A DNA stretch of 64,000 bases from Parvularcula sp039822105 (GCA_039822105.1 JBCBMW010000016.1:1-64000); one strand, 5' to 3'; positions 1 to 8,382 are shown, numbered from the stretch's first letter. The notes: generated by a model from the letters alone, not told the origin. Translations and numbers: made by a program.

Positions 1-36
1 TTCAATCTTGTGCTGTTTTTACAGCACAAGATTGAA
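1..36 (+). repeat. Perfect 16-bp inverted repeat with TTTT loop upstream of mccB
   Basis: Bases 1-16 are the exact reverse complement of 21-36, with a four-base TTTT loop at 17-20. The right arm runs into the mccB ribosome-binding site (GAAGGAG at 34-40), so in RNA the hairpin could partly mask it. It could be an operator, a terminator of the preceding unit or an RNA regulatory hairpin. Its position at the very edge of the window also allows a fold-back assembly artefact. Confidence 0.6.
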
Positions 37-45
37 GGAGCGCCG

Positions 46-1647
46 GTGCCTATCATTGAGACTGCGCTGGATGCGGCGAATGACGAGTTTCGCCGCCGGA
101 TGGCTGAGATGGAGCCGCTTTTGGCGGAGCTGCGCGGGCGCGTGGCGGACGCGCGGCTTGGCGGGGGAGACGCGAAAAACGCGCGGCATAAGGATCGCGG
201 CAAGATGCTGGCGCGGGAGCGGATCAATGCTCTTCTTGATCCGGGGGCGGATTTTTTAGAGGTTGGGCAACTCGCTGCCTACGGTATGTACACGGACGAT
301 ATCCACTGCGCGGGCATTGTCTCGGGCATCGGGACCGTGATGGGGCGGCAATGCCTGATCGCGGCGAATGACCCGACGGTGAAGGGCGGCAGCTATCACC
401 CCATGACGGTGAAAAAGCACCTGCGCGCGCAAGAGATCGCGGAGGAGAACCACCTTCCTTGCCTTTATCTCGTGGAATCGGGCGGCGCGTTTCTGCCGAT
501 GCAGGATGAGGTTTTTCCGGATAAGGATGATTTCGGCCGGATTTTCTATAACCAGGCGCGGATGAGCGCTAAGGGCATCCCGCAAATTTCCGTCGTGCAC
601 GGCTCATCCACTGCTGGCGGCGCTTATGTCCCGGCAATGTCGGATGAGACGATCATTGTGAAAGAGCAGGGGACGATCTTCCTCGCTGGGCCGCCGCTGG
701 TGAAGGCGGCGACAGGTGAGGTGGTCTCGGCCGAAGAGCTTGGCGGCGGCGATGCCCACACGCGGGTCTCCGGCGTGTCGGACCACTTGGCCGACAATGA
801 CGCCCATGCCTTGGCTCTCGCACGGGAGGTGGTGGCGACCTTGCCGGAGCAAGATGTAGCCCATGCGGATGAATTCGATGAGCCGCTTTATCCTGCGCAT
901 GAGCTGCGCGGCTGCGCTGAAACGGACCTGCGCAAGCCCTTCGATGTCCGGGAGATCATTGCACGGATCGTCGATGGCTCACGCTTTCAAGAGTTCAAGG
1001 CCCGTTTTGGTGAGACCCTGATCTGCGGCTTTGCCGAGATTGAGGGACGGAAGGTCGGTATTCTTGGTAACAACGGCGTTCTCTTTGCCGAAAGTGCGCA
1101 GAAGGGCGCGCACTTTGTTGAGCTTTGCTGTGCCCGGAACATCCCACTTCTTTTCCTGCAAAACATCACCGGTTTCATGGTGGGTAAAGATGCGGAGCAC
1201 GGAGGGATCGCTAAACACGGCGCCAAGATGGTGACCGCCGTCTCCTGCGCCAATGTGCCGAAGATCACGGTGATCGTCGGCGGATCCTACGGCGCGGGCA
1301 ATTACGGCATGTGCGGACGGGCCTACAGCCCGCGGTTCCTGTTCATGTGGCCCAATGCACGGATCTCCGTCATGGGCGGCTCAGCCGCGGCGAACGTGCT
1401 TGCAACCGTGCGCGAAGACGCCCTGACCGCGAAGGGTCAGACGTGGTCGGATGAAGAGCGTGACGCCTTCAAAAAGCCGATTGAGGAGCAGTTTGAAGAG
1501 CAAGGCTCGCCCTACTACTCCACCGCGCGGCTGTGGGATGACGGGATTATCGATCCCGCCGACACGCGCCGTGTCGTCTCCCTCGCCCTTTCCGCCAGCC
1601 TCAACGCGCCAGCGCAGGACACGCGCTTTGGCATCTTTAGGATGTAG
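46..1647 (+). CDS. mccB: Methylcrotonyl-CoA carboxylase, carboxyltransferase (beta) subunit
   Basis: This is the biotin-dependent carboxyltransferase that moves CO2 from carboxybiotin to 3-methylcrotonyl-CoA in leucine and isovalerate breakdown. The product of about 533 aa matches the usual MccB length and has the two crotonase-like halves of the family, with glycine-rich stretches such as GSSTAGGAYVPAMSDE and GSYGAGNYGMCGRAYSPRF. An upstream GTG is in frame at position 10, but GTG at 46 has GAAGGAG five bases before it and gives the typical MP-I-ETAL amino end, so 46 is preferred. mccA follows after four bases, which implies one mRNA. Propionyl- or geranyl-CoA carboxylase beta subunits are related. 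The pairing and sequence favour MCC. Confidence 0.93.
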   Translation: MPIIETALDAANDEFRRRMAEMEPLLAELRGRVADARLGGGDAKNARHKDRGKMLARERINALLDPGADFLEVGQLAAYGMYTDDIHCAGIVSGIGTVMGRQCLIAANDPTVKGGSYHPMTVKKHLRAQEIAEENHLPCLYLVESGGAFLPMQDEVFPDKDDFGRIFYNQARMSAKGIPQISVVHGSSTAGGAYVPAMSDETIIVKEQGTIFLAGPPLVKAATGEVVSAEELGGGDAHTRVSGVSDHLADNDAHALALAREVVATLPEQDVAHADEFDEPLYPAHELRGCAETDLRKPFDVREIIARIVDGSRFQEFKARFGETLICGFAEIEGRKVGILGNNGVLFAESAQKGAHFVELCCARNIPLLFLQNITGFMVGKDAEHGGIAKHGAKMVTAVSCANVPKITVIVGGSYGAGNYGMCGRAYSPRFLFMWPNARISVMGGSAAANVLATVREDALTAKGQTWSDEERDAFKKPIEEQFEEQGSPYYSTARLWDDGIIDPADTRRVVSLALSASLNAPAQDTRFGIFRM

Positions 1648-1651
1648 GCCG

Positions 1652-3619
1652 ATGTTTTCGAAGCTATTGATTGCTAACCGAGGTGAAATTGCCTGCCGTG
1701 TCATGCGCACAGCGCGGGCGATGGGGATCAAGACCGTTGCGGTCTACTCCGACGCTGATGCCCATGCGATGCATGTCCGCATGGCGGACGAGGCCTACCG
1801 CCTGGGCCCGCCAGCCGCTTCGGAGAGTTATCTCCTCAGTGATAAGATCATCGAGATCGCTAAAGAATGCGGGGCTGAGGCGATCCACCCCGGCTACGGC
1901 TTCCTGTCCGAAAACGCGAGCTTCAGCCAAGCTTGCGCCGATGCGGGCATCGCCTTTGTCGGCCCCAAACCGCACACGATTGAGGCCATGGGGTCGAAAG
2001 CGCGGGCCAAACAGCTGATGGGCGAGGCGGGGGTGCCGATGCTCCCCGGCTATCAGGGTGAGGACCAATCGCTGGCGACGTTCAAGGCTGAGGCGGAGCG
2101 CATCGGCTACCCCGTGCTTCTGAAAGCTGCTGCAGGTGGTGGCGGCAAGGGTATGCGGATCGTCGAGCGTGCCGAGGACCTCGAAGGAGAGTTCGAAAGC
2201 GCCAAGCGCGAGGCCATGTCGGCCTTCGGCGATGACCGGTTCATCGCGGAGAAGTTCCTTGGTGCTCCGCGCCATGTGGAGGTCCAAGTCTTTGGCGACA
2301 GCCACGGCAACGTCGTCCATCTTTTCGAGCGGGACTGCTCAGTTCAAAGACGGTATCAAAAGGTCGTCGAGGAAGCACCAGCCCCGAACTTGCCCGATGA
2401 CGTCCGTGCGAGCCTGCACCAAGCGGCTGTCGATGCGGCCCGGAAGGTCGACTATGTCGGCGCGGGGACGGTGGAGTTCCTCTACGATGGCGCTGACGGC
2501 GTCTACTTCATGGAAATGAACACACGCCTCCAAGTCGAGCATCCAGTGACGGAAGAAATCACAGGTGTTGATCTTGTGGAGTGGCAGCTCCTTGTCGCTT
2601 CAGGAGAACCCATCCCGCTGAGCCAGGACGACATCACCGCAGATGGCCATGCGGTAGAGGTTCGTCTTTATGCCGAGGATCCATCGGAGAACTACCTTCC
2701 GCAAGTTGGGCGGCTCACGGGTTTTGACATCGACGAACCCGCCCGCGATTTCAGCCAAGGGATCGTGCGTGTCGATACCGGTGTTGAAGCCGGTGACGCC
2801 ATCACGCCGTTCTACGACCCGATGATCGCCAAGGTTATCGCCTTCGCCGAGACCCGGACCGATGCGATCGCGACCTTGAGCGATAGTCTCGCGGAGGGAC
2901 AGATCAGCGGCCTGGTGACCAATCGCGATTTCCTCGTCGACATTCTGAGGCACGAAGACTTCGTCAGCGCTCCGCCTGCTACGACGTTCCTTAAGGTCAC
3001 CGGCCTTGAGGACAAGCGCCAGGCGCTGGAGCCGCTTCACGCAGCGGCGGCGGTTATGGTGATCGCTGGGATCATCGACGGTGAGCGGCTTGGCTTTCGC
3101 CTGAACGCCCCCGATGTGGCCCAAGCGTTCCTCGATCAAGGAGGAGAGGCGGTCACGGCGCGCCTGACCTTTGATGGCCATGCGTGGACGGCGGAGCTTG
3201 ATGGCGAGGCCTCGCCACTTTCTCTTGCCGATGGCGGAGAAGATGGCCTCATTATGGCCATGGGTGACGCCACGCTGGTGCTGGAGGATGGATGGGTGGA
3301 GGAGAGCGGCTCTGCTGCGATCCTACAAACCGCGACAGGCAGCTACCGCGTACCGATCTTTGATAGCTTCGCGGCCGCAGGCCAAGGCGATGCGGCCGAA
3401 CAGGCGCTCTCATCGCCGATGCCGGCCACGGTCACGGGTGTGATGGTGGCCGTCGGCGACACGGTGGTCGCCGGCGACACGCTCATGACCCTTGAGGCCA
3501 TGAAAATGGAAACGGTCATCAAAGCGCCTCATGATGGTGCCATTGACGCCATCCATTTCAGCAAAGGCGATAGTGTCTCAAAGGGCGCTTTGCTGCTCGG
3601 CCTTGCGGCGGCGTCTTAG
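1652..3619 (+). CDS. mccA: Methylcrotonyl-CoA carboxylase, biotin carboxylase/BCCP (alpha) subunit
   Basis: This is the ATP-dependent biotin carboxylase with its own biotin carrier domain and the partner of MccB. The frame is open from 1451, but ATG at 1652 gives the canonical MFSKLLIANRGEIACR start and a 655-aa protein of normal size. Order: biotin carboxylase N-domain (1-110), ATP-grasp with glycine loop KAAAGGGGKGMR (about 150-330), C-domain, linker, then a biotinyl domain whose EAMKME motif near residue 620 carries the biotin lysine. The stop codon overlaps by three bases the stop of the opposite-strand small membrane-protein gene. Confidence 0.94.
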   Translation: MFSKLLIANRGEIACRVMRTARAMGIKTVAVYSDADAHAMHVRMADEAYRLGPPAASESYLLSDKIIEIAKECGAEAIHPGYGFLSENASFSQACADAGIAFVGPKPHTIEAMGSKARAKQLMGEAGVPMLPGYQGEDQSLATFKAEAERIGYPVLLKAAAGGGGKGMRIVERAEDLEGEFESAKREAMSAFGDDRFIAEKFLGAPRHVEVQVFGDSHGNVVHLFERDCSVQRRYQKVVEEAPAPNLPDDVRASLHQAAVDAARKVDYVGAGTVEFLYDGADGVYFMEMNTRLQVEHPVTEEITGVDLVEWQLLVASGEPIPLSQDDITADGHAVEVRLYAEDPSENYLPQVGRLTGFDIDEPARDFSQGIVRVDTGVEAGDAITPFYDPMIAKVIAFAETRTDAIATLSDSLAEGQISGLVTNRDFLVDILRHEDFVSAPPATTFLKVTGLEDKRQALEPLHAAAAVMVIAGIIDGERLGFRLNAPDVAQAFLDQGGEAVTARLTFDGHAWTAELDGEASPLSLADGGEDGLIMAMGDATLVLEDGWVEESGSAAILQTATGSYRVPIFDSFAAAGQGDAAEQALSSPMPATVTGVMVAVGDTVVAGDTLMTLEAMKMETVIKAPHDGAIDAIHFSKGDSVSKGALLLGLAAAS

Positions 3620-3846
3620 AAGCACGGAAGTGAGGCCGTCCGTTTGCCGACGGATTGGCCACCCTCACGGGTTTCATAGGTCACGCTGTAGCAGTTGTCC
3701 GCTGTCAGCATTTTGACGCTGGTGCCGATCGCAACGCCAGCGACCAAAAGCATCGTGACCGCCAAAAAGAGTGATCCGGTGCTTAACCGCCGCCGTCTGA
3801 TCACCTGACGCTGCACCGTTCCCAAAGGGTGCATCTGTCCCACCAT
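3616..3846 (-). CDS. Small single-pass membrane protein, unknown function
   Basis: A 76-aa protein that I do not recognise. It has a basic amino end (RRRR near residue 18) followed by one hydrophobic span at about 24-42, then a short tail with two cysteines, consistent with an inner-membrane protein. ATG is preceded by GGAG at seven bases. The gene begins 15 bases after the end of the larger membrane-protein gene on the same strand, so the two probably form one transcript. Its stop overlaps the mccA stop in convergent orientation. Confidence 0.6.
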   Translation of the reverse strand: MVGQMHPLGTVQRQVIRRRRLSTGSLFLAVTMLLVAGVAIGTSVKMLTADNCYSVTYETREGGQSVGKRTASLPCF

Positions 3847-3861
3847 AACTCAGCTCCCACA

Positions 3862-5037
3862 CTATTCGAGACGATTCCTGTCGCGGAACGTCACGATCTG
3901 CAGCTTGTCCTCACCGACATGCTCTGCGACGGCTCGGTCCAACTCGATGCGGGAGAAGCGGAACCACTCGTTGTCCTCCAAGACTCGGCGTGCCTCACCC
4001 GCGACGCCGGCCATTGCTGCCCCGTAACCGGCTACAGCAAAAATGACTCCTGACCCTAAAGTAAGTGTAAATTCTTCAGTAGCTCGTTCAGGAAATACAT
4101 GTGCCGATATAAGACTTCCCGCAATCACTAGGCTCAGCGTCAAAGCAAAGCCTCCTGCAGCGTAAAGTGTAGCATTTCGGTTCACTTGATACATCTGATT
4201 GCGCACCAGGCGTTCTGATAAGAGAAGACGCTGCGCGAGCCAGTGGTAGGCTAGGGTCCAGATCGCGGCTTCTTCCTTTAACTCGTCGACCTGGTTCATC
4301 CGCTTGTTGCGCTCGACGTTCAGGGCCTGGCGCTTGGCCACCTGGAAGTTCTGGTTCAGCTGGCTGAACCGGCTGGTGATCGTGTTGTCGAAGCCAAGAA
4401 GGTTGCGCTGCTGCGCGAACTTATAGGGCCATTGGTAGAGCAGCATGAGCAGCCCAAGACCAAGAAGCGCGGCCGCTGGCCAGCACAAGACCTCAGCTGT
4501 CCGTTCACCGACCACTGGGATATCGATCGGCACCTTTGGGAACAACGGGTGCAGAAACGCACCCATGGCTCCTGCCGCCACCGCGATAACCGGTGCGTAC
4601 CAAAGAAGAAGGCGCCGCGCGTTATCGTTCAGGACCTTCCGAAACTCCGTGGTCCACGTAACGAAACTTGAGTCTTCGCTCGACGTGCCAACGCCGAGCG
4701 AGCGCTCGATCTCCACGCGCTCTACTTCTTCATAGAAGAGCGAGCCCGCAGGAAAGAGGGGGAAGGGTTGGCGGAAATGGGTCTCGGACTGCCCCACCAA
4801 GTCGCGCGCTGCGCCGAGATCAAACTCGGATGCGGAGACGACCTGCAAACGCGGGCGTCCGATCTCCCGGAAAAAGAAAGTGTAGGCGCGCGCGGGGATG
4901 GTCTCGACGTCGCCGCCCCGACTGGGCAAAGCATCGGCAGCGAGGCTGCCACCGGCTTTTCTCACCGCCCTCCCTGCGCCTAACAACCGACCAAACAAAC
5001 GAGGGATGAGAAGAAGAAACCGTACAAAAGCTGCCAT
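3862..5037 (-). CDS. Multi-pass membrane protein, unknown function
   Basis: A 391-aa protein with no family I recognise. Visible parts are a hydrophobic amino-terminal stretch (about 4-18), a soluble segment to about 135, two membrane spans (about 141-165 and 186-208), a charged soluble region rich in N, Q, K and R (about 212-285), then two more spans (about 292-318 and 326-350) and a polar tail. The 2+2 arrangement around a central cytosolic segment resembles small sensor or transport accessory proteins, but nothing catalytic is visible. No clear ribosome-binding site precedes ATG at 5037. The gene is divergent from the SDR gene and probably cotranscribed with the 76-aa gene downstream. Confidence 0.7.
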   Translation of the reverse strand: MAAFVRFLLLIPRLFGRLLGAGRAVRKAGGSLAADALPSRGGDVETIPARAYTFFFREIGRPRLQVVSASEFDLGAARDLVGQSETHFRQPFPLFPAGSLFYEEVERVEIERSLGVGTSSEDSSFVTWTTEFRKVLNDNARRLLLWYAPVIAVAAGAMGAFLHPLFPKVPIDIPVVGERTAEVLCWPAAALLGLGLLMLLYQWPYKFAQQRNLLGFDNTITSRFSQLNQNFQVAKRQALNVERNKRMNQVDELKEEAAIWTLAYHWLAQRLLLSERLVRNQMYQVNRNATLYAAGGFALTLSLVIAGSLISAHVFPERATEEFTLTLGSGVIFAVAGYGAAMAGVAGEARRVLEDNEWFRFSRIELDRAVAEHVGEDKLQIVTFRDRNRLE

Positions 5038-5094
5038 GGTTAACAGATTGACATTCTCACACCCAGAAACAAGCTATCCGCGAGGAGTTTTTGC

Positions 5095-5853
5095 ATGACG
5101 TTTCCGCTCACTGGGCGCCGAGCCCTCATCACTGGCGTGACCTCTGGAATCGGTGCGGCGACGGCCGAGCGGGTGGTGGAATTGGGCGGCCAGGTGCTGG
5201 GTACCGGGCGCCGGAAGGACCGGCTGGCGGCGCTGGAAGAGAAGCATCCAGGAAAGATCACCACGGCCGTTCTCGACATGCAGGACACAGGCGCGATCGC
5301 ATCCTTCGTGGACGGATTGGATGAGACGCCGGACATTCTCATCAATAACGCGGGGCTGGCGCTCGGGCTGTCCGGAGCGGATACCGCTGATCTTGATCAC
5401 TGGGACCGGATGATCGACACCAATGTCCGCGGCCTGGTGCACCTCACGCGGCACCTCTTGCCGAAGATGAAACCGCTAGAGCGAGCCGATGTCATCAACA
5501 TTTCGTCTGTAGCAGGATCATACCCCTATCCTGGCGGGAATGCCTATGGCGGGACCAAAGCCTTCGTCACGCAGTTCTCCCTTAATCTGCGGCCGGATCT
5601 TTTAGGGTCAAACGTCAGGGTGACGTCGGTCGAGCCTGGCCTCACGGAGACCGAGTTCTCCAACGTCCGGTTTGAGGGCGACGATAGCAAAGCCGACGCG
5701 GTCTATGCCGGCATGAAGCCGCTCACCGGTGACGACATTGCCAGGGTCATCACTGACGTCCTGGCACTACCGGCTCATATCAACATCAACCGCGTGGAGA
5801 TCATGCCCGTGCAACAGGCATTCGGCGCCTTTGCGATTTCGCGCGAGAGTTAG
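5095..5853 (+). CDS. YdfG-like NADP-dependent short-chain dehydrogenase
   Basis: A classical SDR of 252 aa. The cofactor motif TGVTSGIG lies near residue 14, NNAG near 85, catalytic Ser in ISS near 140, and the YGGTK (Y-x3-K) motif near 155. The carboxyl end EIMPVQQ resembles E. coli YdfG, a 3-hydroxy acid (L-allo-threonine/serine) dehydrogenase that also reduces malonic semialdehyde. The exact substrate cannot be read from sequence. Convergent with fabI, with a 4-base overlap of the stop codons. Confidence 0.88.
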   Translation: MTFPLTGRRALITGVTSGIGAATAERVVELGGQVLGTGRRKDRLAALEEKHPGKITTAVLDMQDTGAIASFVDGLDETPDILINNAGLALGLSGADTADLDHWDRMIDTNVRGLVHLTRHLLPKMKPLERADVINISSVAGSYPYPGGNAYGGTKAFVTQFSLNLRPDLLGSNVRVTSVEPGLTETEFSNVRFEGDDSKADAVYAGMKPLTGDDIARVITDVLALPAHININRVEIMPVQQAFGAFAISRES

Positions 5854-6671
5854 TCGCTCTCTTGGGCGTCCAAGTCAGGGAAGCCGACGATATGGAAACC
5901 TGCATCGACATGCAGGTTCTCGCCTGTGATCGATTTTCCGAGGTCGGACAAAAGATAGAGTGCGCAGCCGGCGACGCCAGCAGGATCCGTGTCTTCCCGC
6001 ATCGGCGCCCATTTGCGCCCTTCGGAAAGAAGCGACCGGCCCCCGGAGATCCCGCCCAGCGACAGCGTTTTGATCGCACCCGCGGAAATCGCGTTTACAC
6101 GAACGCCCTTGGGACCGAGATCGCGTGCGATGTAACGGGTCGCAGCTTCCAAAGCGGCCTTGGCCACACCCATCACGTTGTAGCTGGGGATCACCCGCTC
6201 GGATCCGAGATAGGTGAGGGTGATCATCGAGCCCCCGGGCGCCATCATCGGCGCGGCGCGGCGGGCCGCATCAACGAAGCTGAAGGCTGAGATGTCCATC
6301 GAGCGCAGGAAGTTCGCACGGCTCGTGTTCTCGACGAACGAGCCCTTCAGCTCGTCTTTGTCGGAGAATGCGATGGCGTGGACCAGGCCGTCGATCTGGC
6401 CCCACTCGCGCTCAAGCGTGCCGAAGGCGGCTTCCATGCTCTCGTCGGAGGTCACATCGGTTGGCAGCAGGATCTTGACGCCCAGCTCTTCGGCGAGAGG
6501 TTTCACCCGCTTCTCCATCGCCTCGATGAAGCTGAAAGCGAGCTCGGCGCCTTGGGCAGCCAGCTGCTGCGCGATGGCCCAGGCGATCGAGTTCTTGTTG
6601 GCGACGCCCATGATCAGGACGCGTTTGCCTTTCATCAGTTCACCAGCGGGGTAGGTGGTCTCGTCGCTCAT
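5850..6671 (-). CDS. fabI: Enoyl-[acyl-carrier-protein] reductase (NADH) FabI
   Basis: This enzyme catalyses the last reduction in each fatty-acid elongation cycle. The 273-aa SDR-like protein starts with the family's GKRVLIMGVANKNSIAW nucleotide-binding segment, carries the variant catalytic Tyr-x6-Lys (SYNVMGVAK, near 160-168), and ends with the ENLHVDAGFHIVGF block typical of FabI. It lies 68 bases downstream of the tetR gene on the same strand and may be read through from it, which would tie it to the fatty-acid regulator. Confidence 0.95.
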   Translation of the reverse strand: MSDETTYPAGELMKGKRVLIMGVANKNSIAWAIAQQLAAQGAELAFSFIEAMEKRVKPLAEELGVKILLPTDVTSDESMEAAFGTLEREWGQIDGLVHAIAFSDKDELKGSFVENTSRANFLRSMDISAFSFVDAARRAAPMMAPGGSMITLTYLGSERVIPSYNVMGVAKAALEAATRYIARDLGPKGVRVNAISAGAIKTLSLGGISGGRSLLSEGRKWAPMREDTDPAGVAGCALYLLSDLGKSITGENLHVDAGFHIVGFPDLDAQESD

Positions 6672-6707
6672 AGGTCCGTCCCTTGTCTTTGAGGGGGCGG
6701 GTTAGCC

Positions 6708-6730
6708 GCCTTGGGGGCTGCCGCCAAGGC
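6708..6730. repeat. Inverted repeat between tetR and fabI
   Basis: GCCTTGG at 6708-6714 pairs with CCAAGGC at 6724-6730 across a 9-base loop in the short tetR-fabI gap. No T-run follows on the minus strand, so a classical terminator is unlikely. It may be an attenuating or protective mRNA hairpin. Confidence 0.35.
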
Positions 6731-6739
6731 CAGAGGGTG

Positions 6740-7348
6740 TTAGCCGGCTGTGTCGTCTCGTGTATCGACAATGAGGTTCGCCAGTTGGTCAAACGCCTCT
6801 TCACCGACATCAACACCGAGCGCTGCGCTCATGAGATCATCCGTGAGCACCGTTGCGATGCCATTGGCGGCGCCGATGGCATAGACCAGGAGAACCGCAA
6901 CGGAGGCCTGAGGATAGAAGCCTTCTTCCTTCGCCTCACCGATGGCCTCAGCGACGACCCCAACGAACTCGGACAATGCGGCCCGAACCGCGTCCTCGGT
7001 GAACCTGCTGACGTCAGGGTTGGTCATGACCGAAAAGCGCGCCTTGTTGGATACCGCCCAGCGCATGCAGGTGCGCCCCATCATGCGGAGGCGCTGGGTG
7101 CCATTAGCGTCCGGATGCTGAGCAACTTCTTCTAGCATGGTGCTCGTCAGGAGATCGTAGCTCTCCCGGACGATGACGGCGAGAAGGTCCGCTTTGCTTT
7201 TGAAGTGATGGCCGGGCGCGGCATGCGACACGCCCAGTTCCTTGGCCACTTTGCGCAGCGAGAGGCCTTCTACGCCGCTCTCCGTGATCATCTCGATCGC
7301 GCAGTCGAGCACTTCCTGCCGCAGATTGCCGTGGTGGTACTTCGCCAT
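6740..7348 (-). CDS. TetR-family regulator divergent from desaturase (DesT/FabR-like position)
   Basis: A 202-aa one-domain repressor-type protein. The amino end YHHGNLR and a helix-turn-helix at about 25-55 (ESGVEGLSLRKVAKELGVS, then HFKSKADLL) are typical of TetR proteins with a WHG-type ligand domain. It is divergent from a membrane desaturase and sits among fabI and fabAB. This mirrors the placement of DesT and FabR regulators that sense acyl-CoA/acyl-ACP saturation. The intergenic region holds two palindromes, one overlapping a TTGACA box. The ligand is inferred, not shown. Confidence 0.85.
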   Translation of the reverse strand: MAKYHHGNLRQEVLDCAIEMITESGVEGLSLRKVAKELGVSHAAPGHHFKSKADLLAVIVRESYDLLTSTMLEEVAQHPDANGTQRLRMMGRTCMRWAVSNKARFSVMTNPDVSRFTEDAVRAALSEFVGVVAEAIGEAKEEGFYPQASVAVLLVYAIGAANGIATVLTDDLMSAALGVDVGEEAFDQLANLIVDTRDDTAG

Positions 7349-7388
7349 GCTGAGGTCCTTCCAGCCTTGCGATGTGCAACAGGTTGCC

Positions 7389-7409
7389 GGGTTGGGCCAG
7401 CCCGAACCC
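7389..7409. promoter_or_regulatory. Imperfect 21-bp palindrome in tetR-desaturase intergenic region
   Basis: GGGTT at 7389-7393 mirrors AACCC at 7405-7409 with further matches inside; 8 of 10 base pairs are complementary around a central A at 7399. It is a possible second operator for the divergent pair, weaker than the site at 7413-7431. Confidence 0.4.
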
Positions 7410-7412
7410 CCA

Positions 7413-7431
7413 ATCTTGACACTGCCAAGAT
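7413..7431. promoter_or_regulatory. Candidate TetR operator ATCTTG-N7-CAAGAT
   Basis: A 19-bp palindrome with 8 of 9 pairs complementary. It contains TTGACA (7416-7421), a good -35 box for the plus-strand desaturase, so a bound protein would block the promoter. No convincing -10 is seen at ideal spacing (TACTTC at 7438-7443 is weak). The core TCTTG-N7-CAAGA recurs upstream of alkB at 49433-49449. Confidence 0.6.
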
Positions 7432-7470
7432 ATATGCTACTTCAGATGCTCCAGCGGAGGATTGAGCGCC

Positions 7471-8373
7471 ATGACCGAAACGCTCGAGCAAATGGATGTG
7501 CGCGCCAGCCGCGTCGCCCAGCGCTATATGGGCGCCACGGCGTGGCCCATTGTTTGGGGCGGCACAGCGGTCGTCGGCGCCTATGTGGCGACGCTGCTCT
7601 TGGCGGGCGCTGGGATGCTTTCTCTTTGGATCGCGTTCCCGCTTAGCGCGTTCCTGGTCTATGCCTCTTACACGATGATGCATGAGGCCGCCCACGGATC
7701 AATCTGCGGGAAGGACAAGTCGCTCAAATGGCTCAACGACGCGCTGGGGTTTGCGGCAGGGCAGATGCTTGGCGGTTCCTACCTTGTGCACCAGAAAGAG
7801 CACATGGCGCATCATCGCCACACGAATGAAGATGAGAACGATCCTGACAAAGTCTATGTGGGCGGCAACCTGTTCCGTGTCCTTGTCGCTGTCTTCGCGG
7901 CGCAGCCGTCACAGCTCCAGTACTATCTTAAGAACCACTGGCGCACGGCGTCGACCCGGACGAAGACTTTGATTGTGGCCGAGTACATCGCCGCTTGGGT
8001 GTGGCGGATCGCCTTTCTAGCGTTCGCAGGTTGGCAAACCGGTTTAATACTTCTGGTCGGCGCAACCGCGGCGGGGATCTTCGTTCTGTTAGCCAGCTTC
8101 GCTTGGGTCGTGCACAGACCGTTCGACGCGACCGGGCGCTATAAGGACACCTCAGCGATCGTGTTCCCTGAGCCGCTGGACAGCGTTGTCACGTGGTTGT
8201 GGCTCTTCCAGAACTACCATGCCGTCCACCATCTCTTCCCCCGCGTCCCCTTCTACCACTACAGGCAGGTGTTCGCGGAGATTGAAGACGTCATGGTCGC
8301 GAATGATGCGCCGATCATACGTGTTGGGACGAAACGGCAGAGCTCCGTCGTCCCAACGATGCATGCAGGGTAA
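7471..8373 (+). CDS. Membrane fatty-acid desaturase/hydroxylase family protein
   Basis: An integral-membrane diiron enzyme of 300 aa. The histidine clusters are HEAAHG (near 70), HMAHHRH (near 110) and NYHAVHHLFP (near 250), separated by hydrophobic spans, as in fatty-acid desaturases and in CrtR-type carotenoid hydroxylases. An in-frame TTG lies at 7462, but ATG at 7471 is preceded by GGAGG at ten bases and is the likelier start. The divergent TetR gene and nearby fabA/fabB favour a role in acyl-chain desaturation. A carotenoid role cannot be excluded. Confidence 0.85.
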   Translation: MTETLEQMDVRASRVAQRYMGATAWPIVWGGTAVVGAYVATLLLAGAGMLSLWIAFPLSAFLVYASYTMMHEAAHGSICGKDKSLKWLNDALGFAAGQMLGGSYLVHQKEHMAHHRHTNEDENDPDKVYVGGNLFRVLVAVFAAQPSQLQYYLKNHWRTASTRTKTLIVAEYIAAWVWRIAFLAFAGWQTGLILLVGATAAGIFVLLASFAWVVHRPFDATGRYKDTSAIVFPEPLDSVVTWLWLFQNYHAVHHLFPRVPFYHYRQVFAEIEDVMVANDAPIIRVGTKRQSSVVPTMHAG

Positions 8374-8382
8374 GCCTGAGCG

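Noticed and set aside
1451..1651. Upstream extension of mccA into mccB
   Set aside because: ATG at 1652 gives the canonical biotin carboxylase start. The upstream frame overlaps conserved mccB coding sequence.
7462..7470. TTG start of the desaturase
   Set aside because: GGAGG abuts the TTG by one base, while the ATG at 7471 has workable spacing and the better codon.
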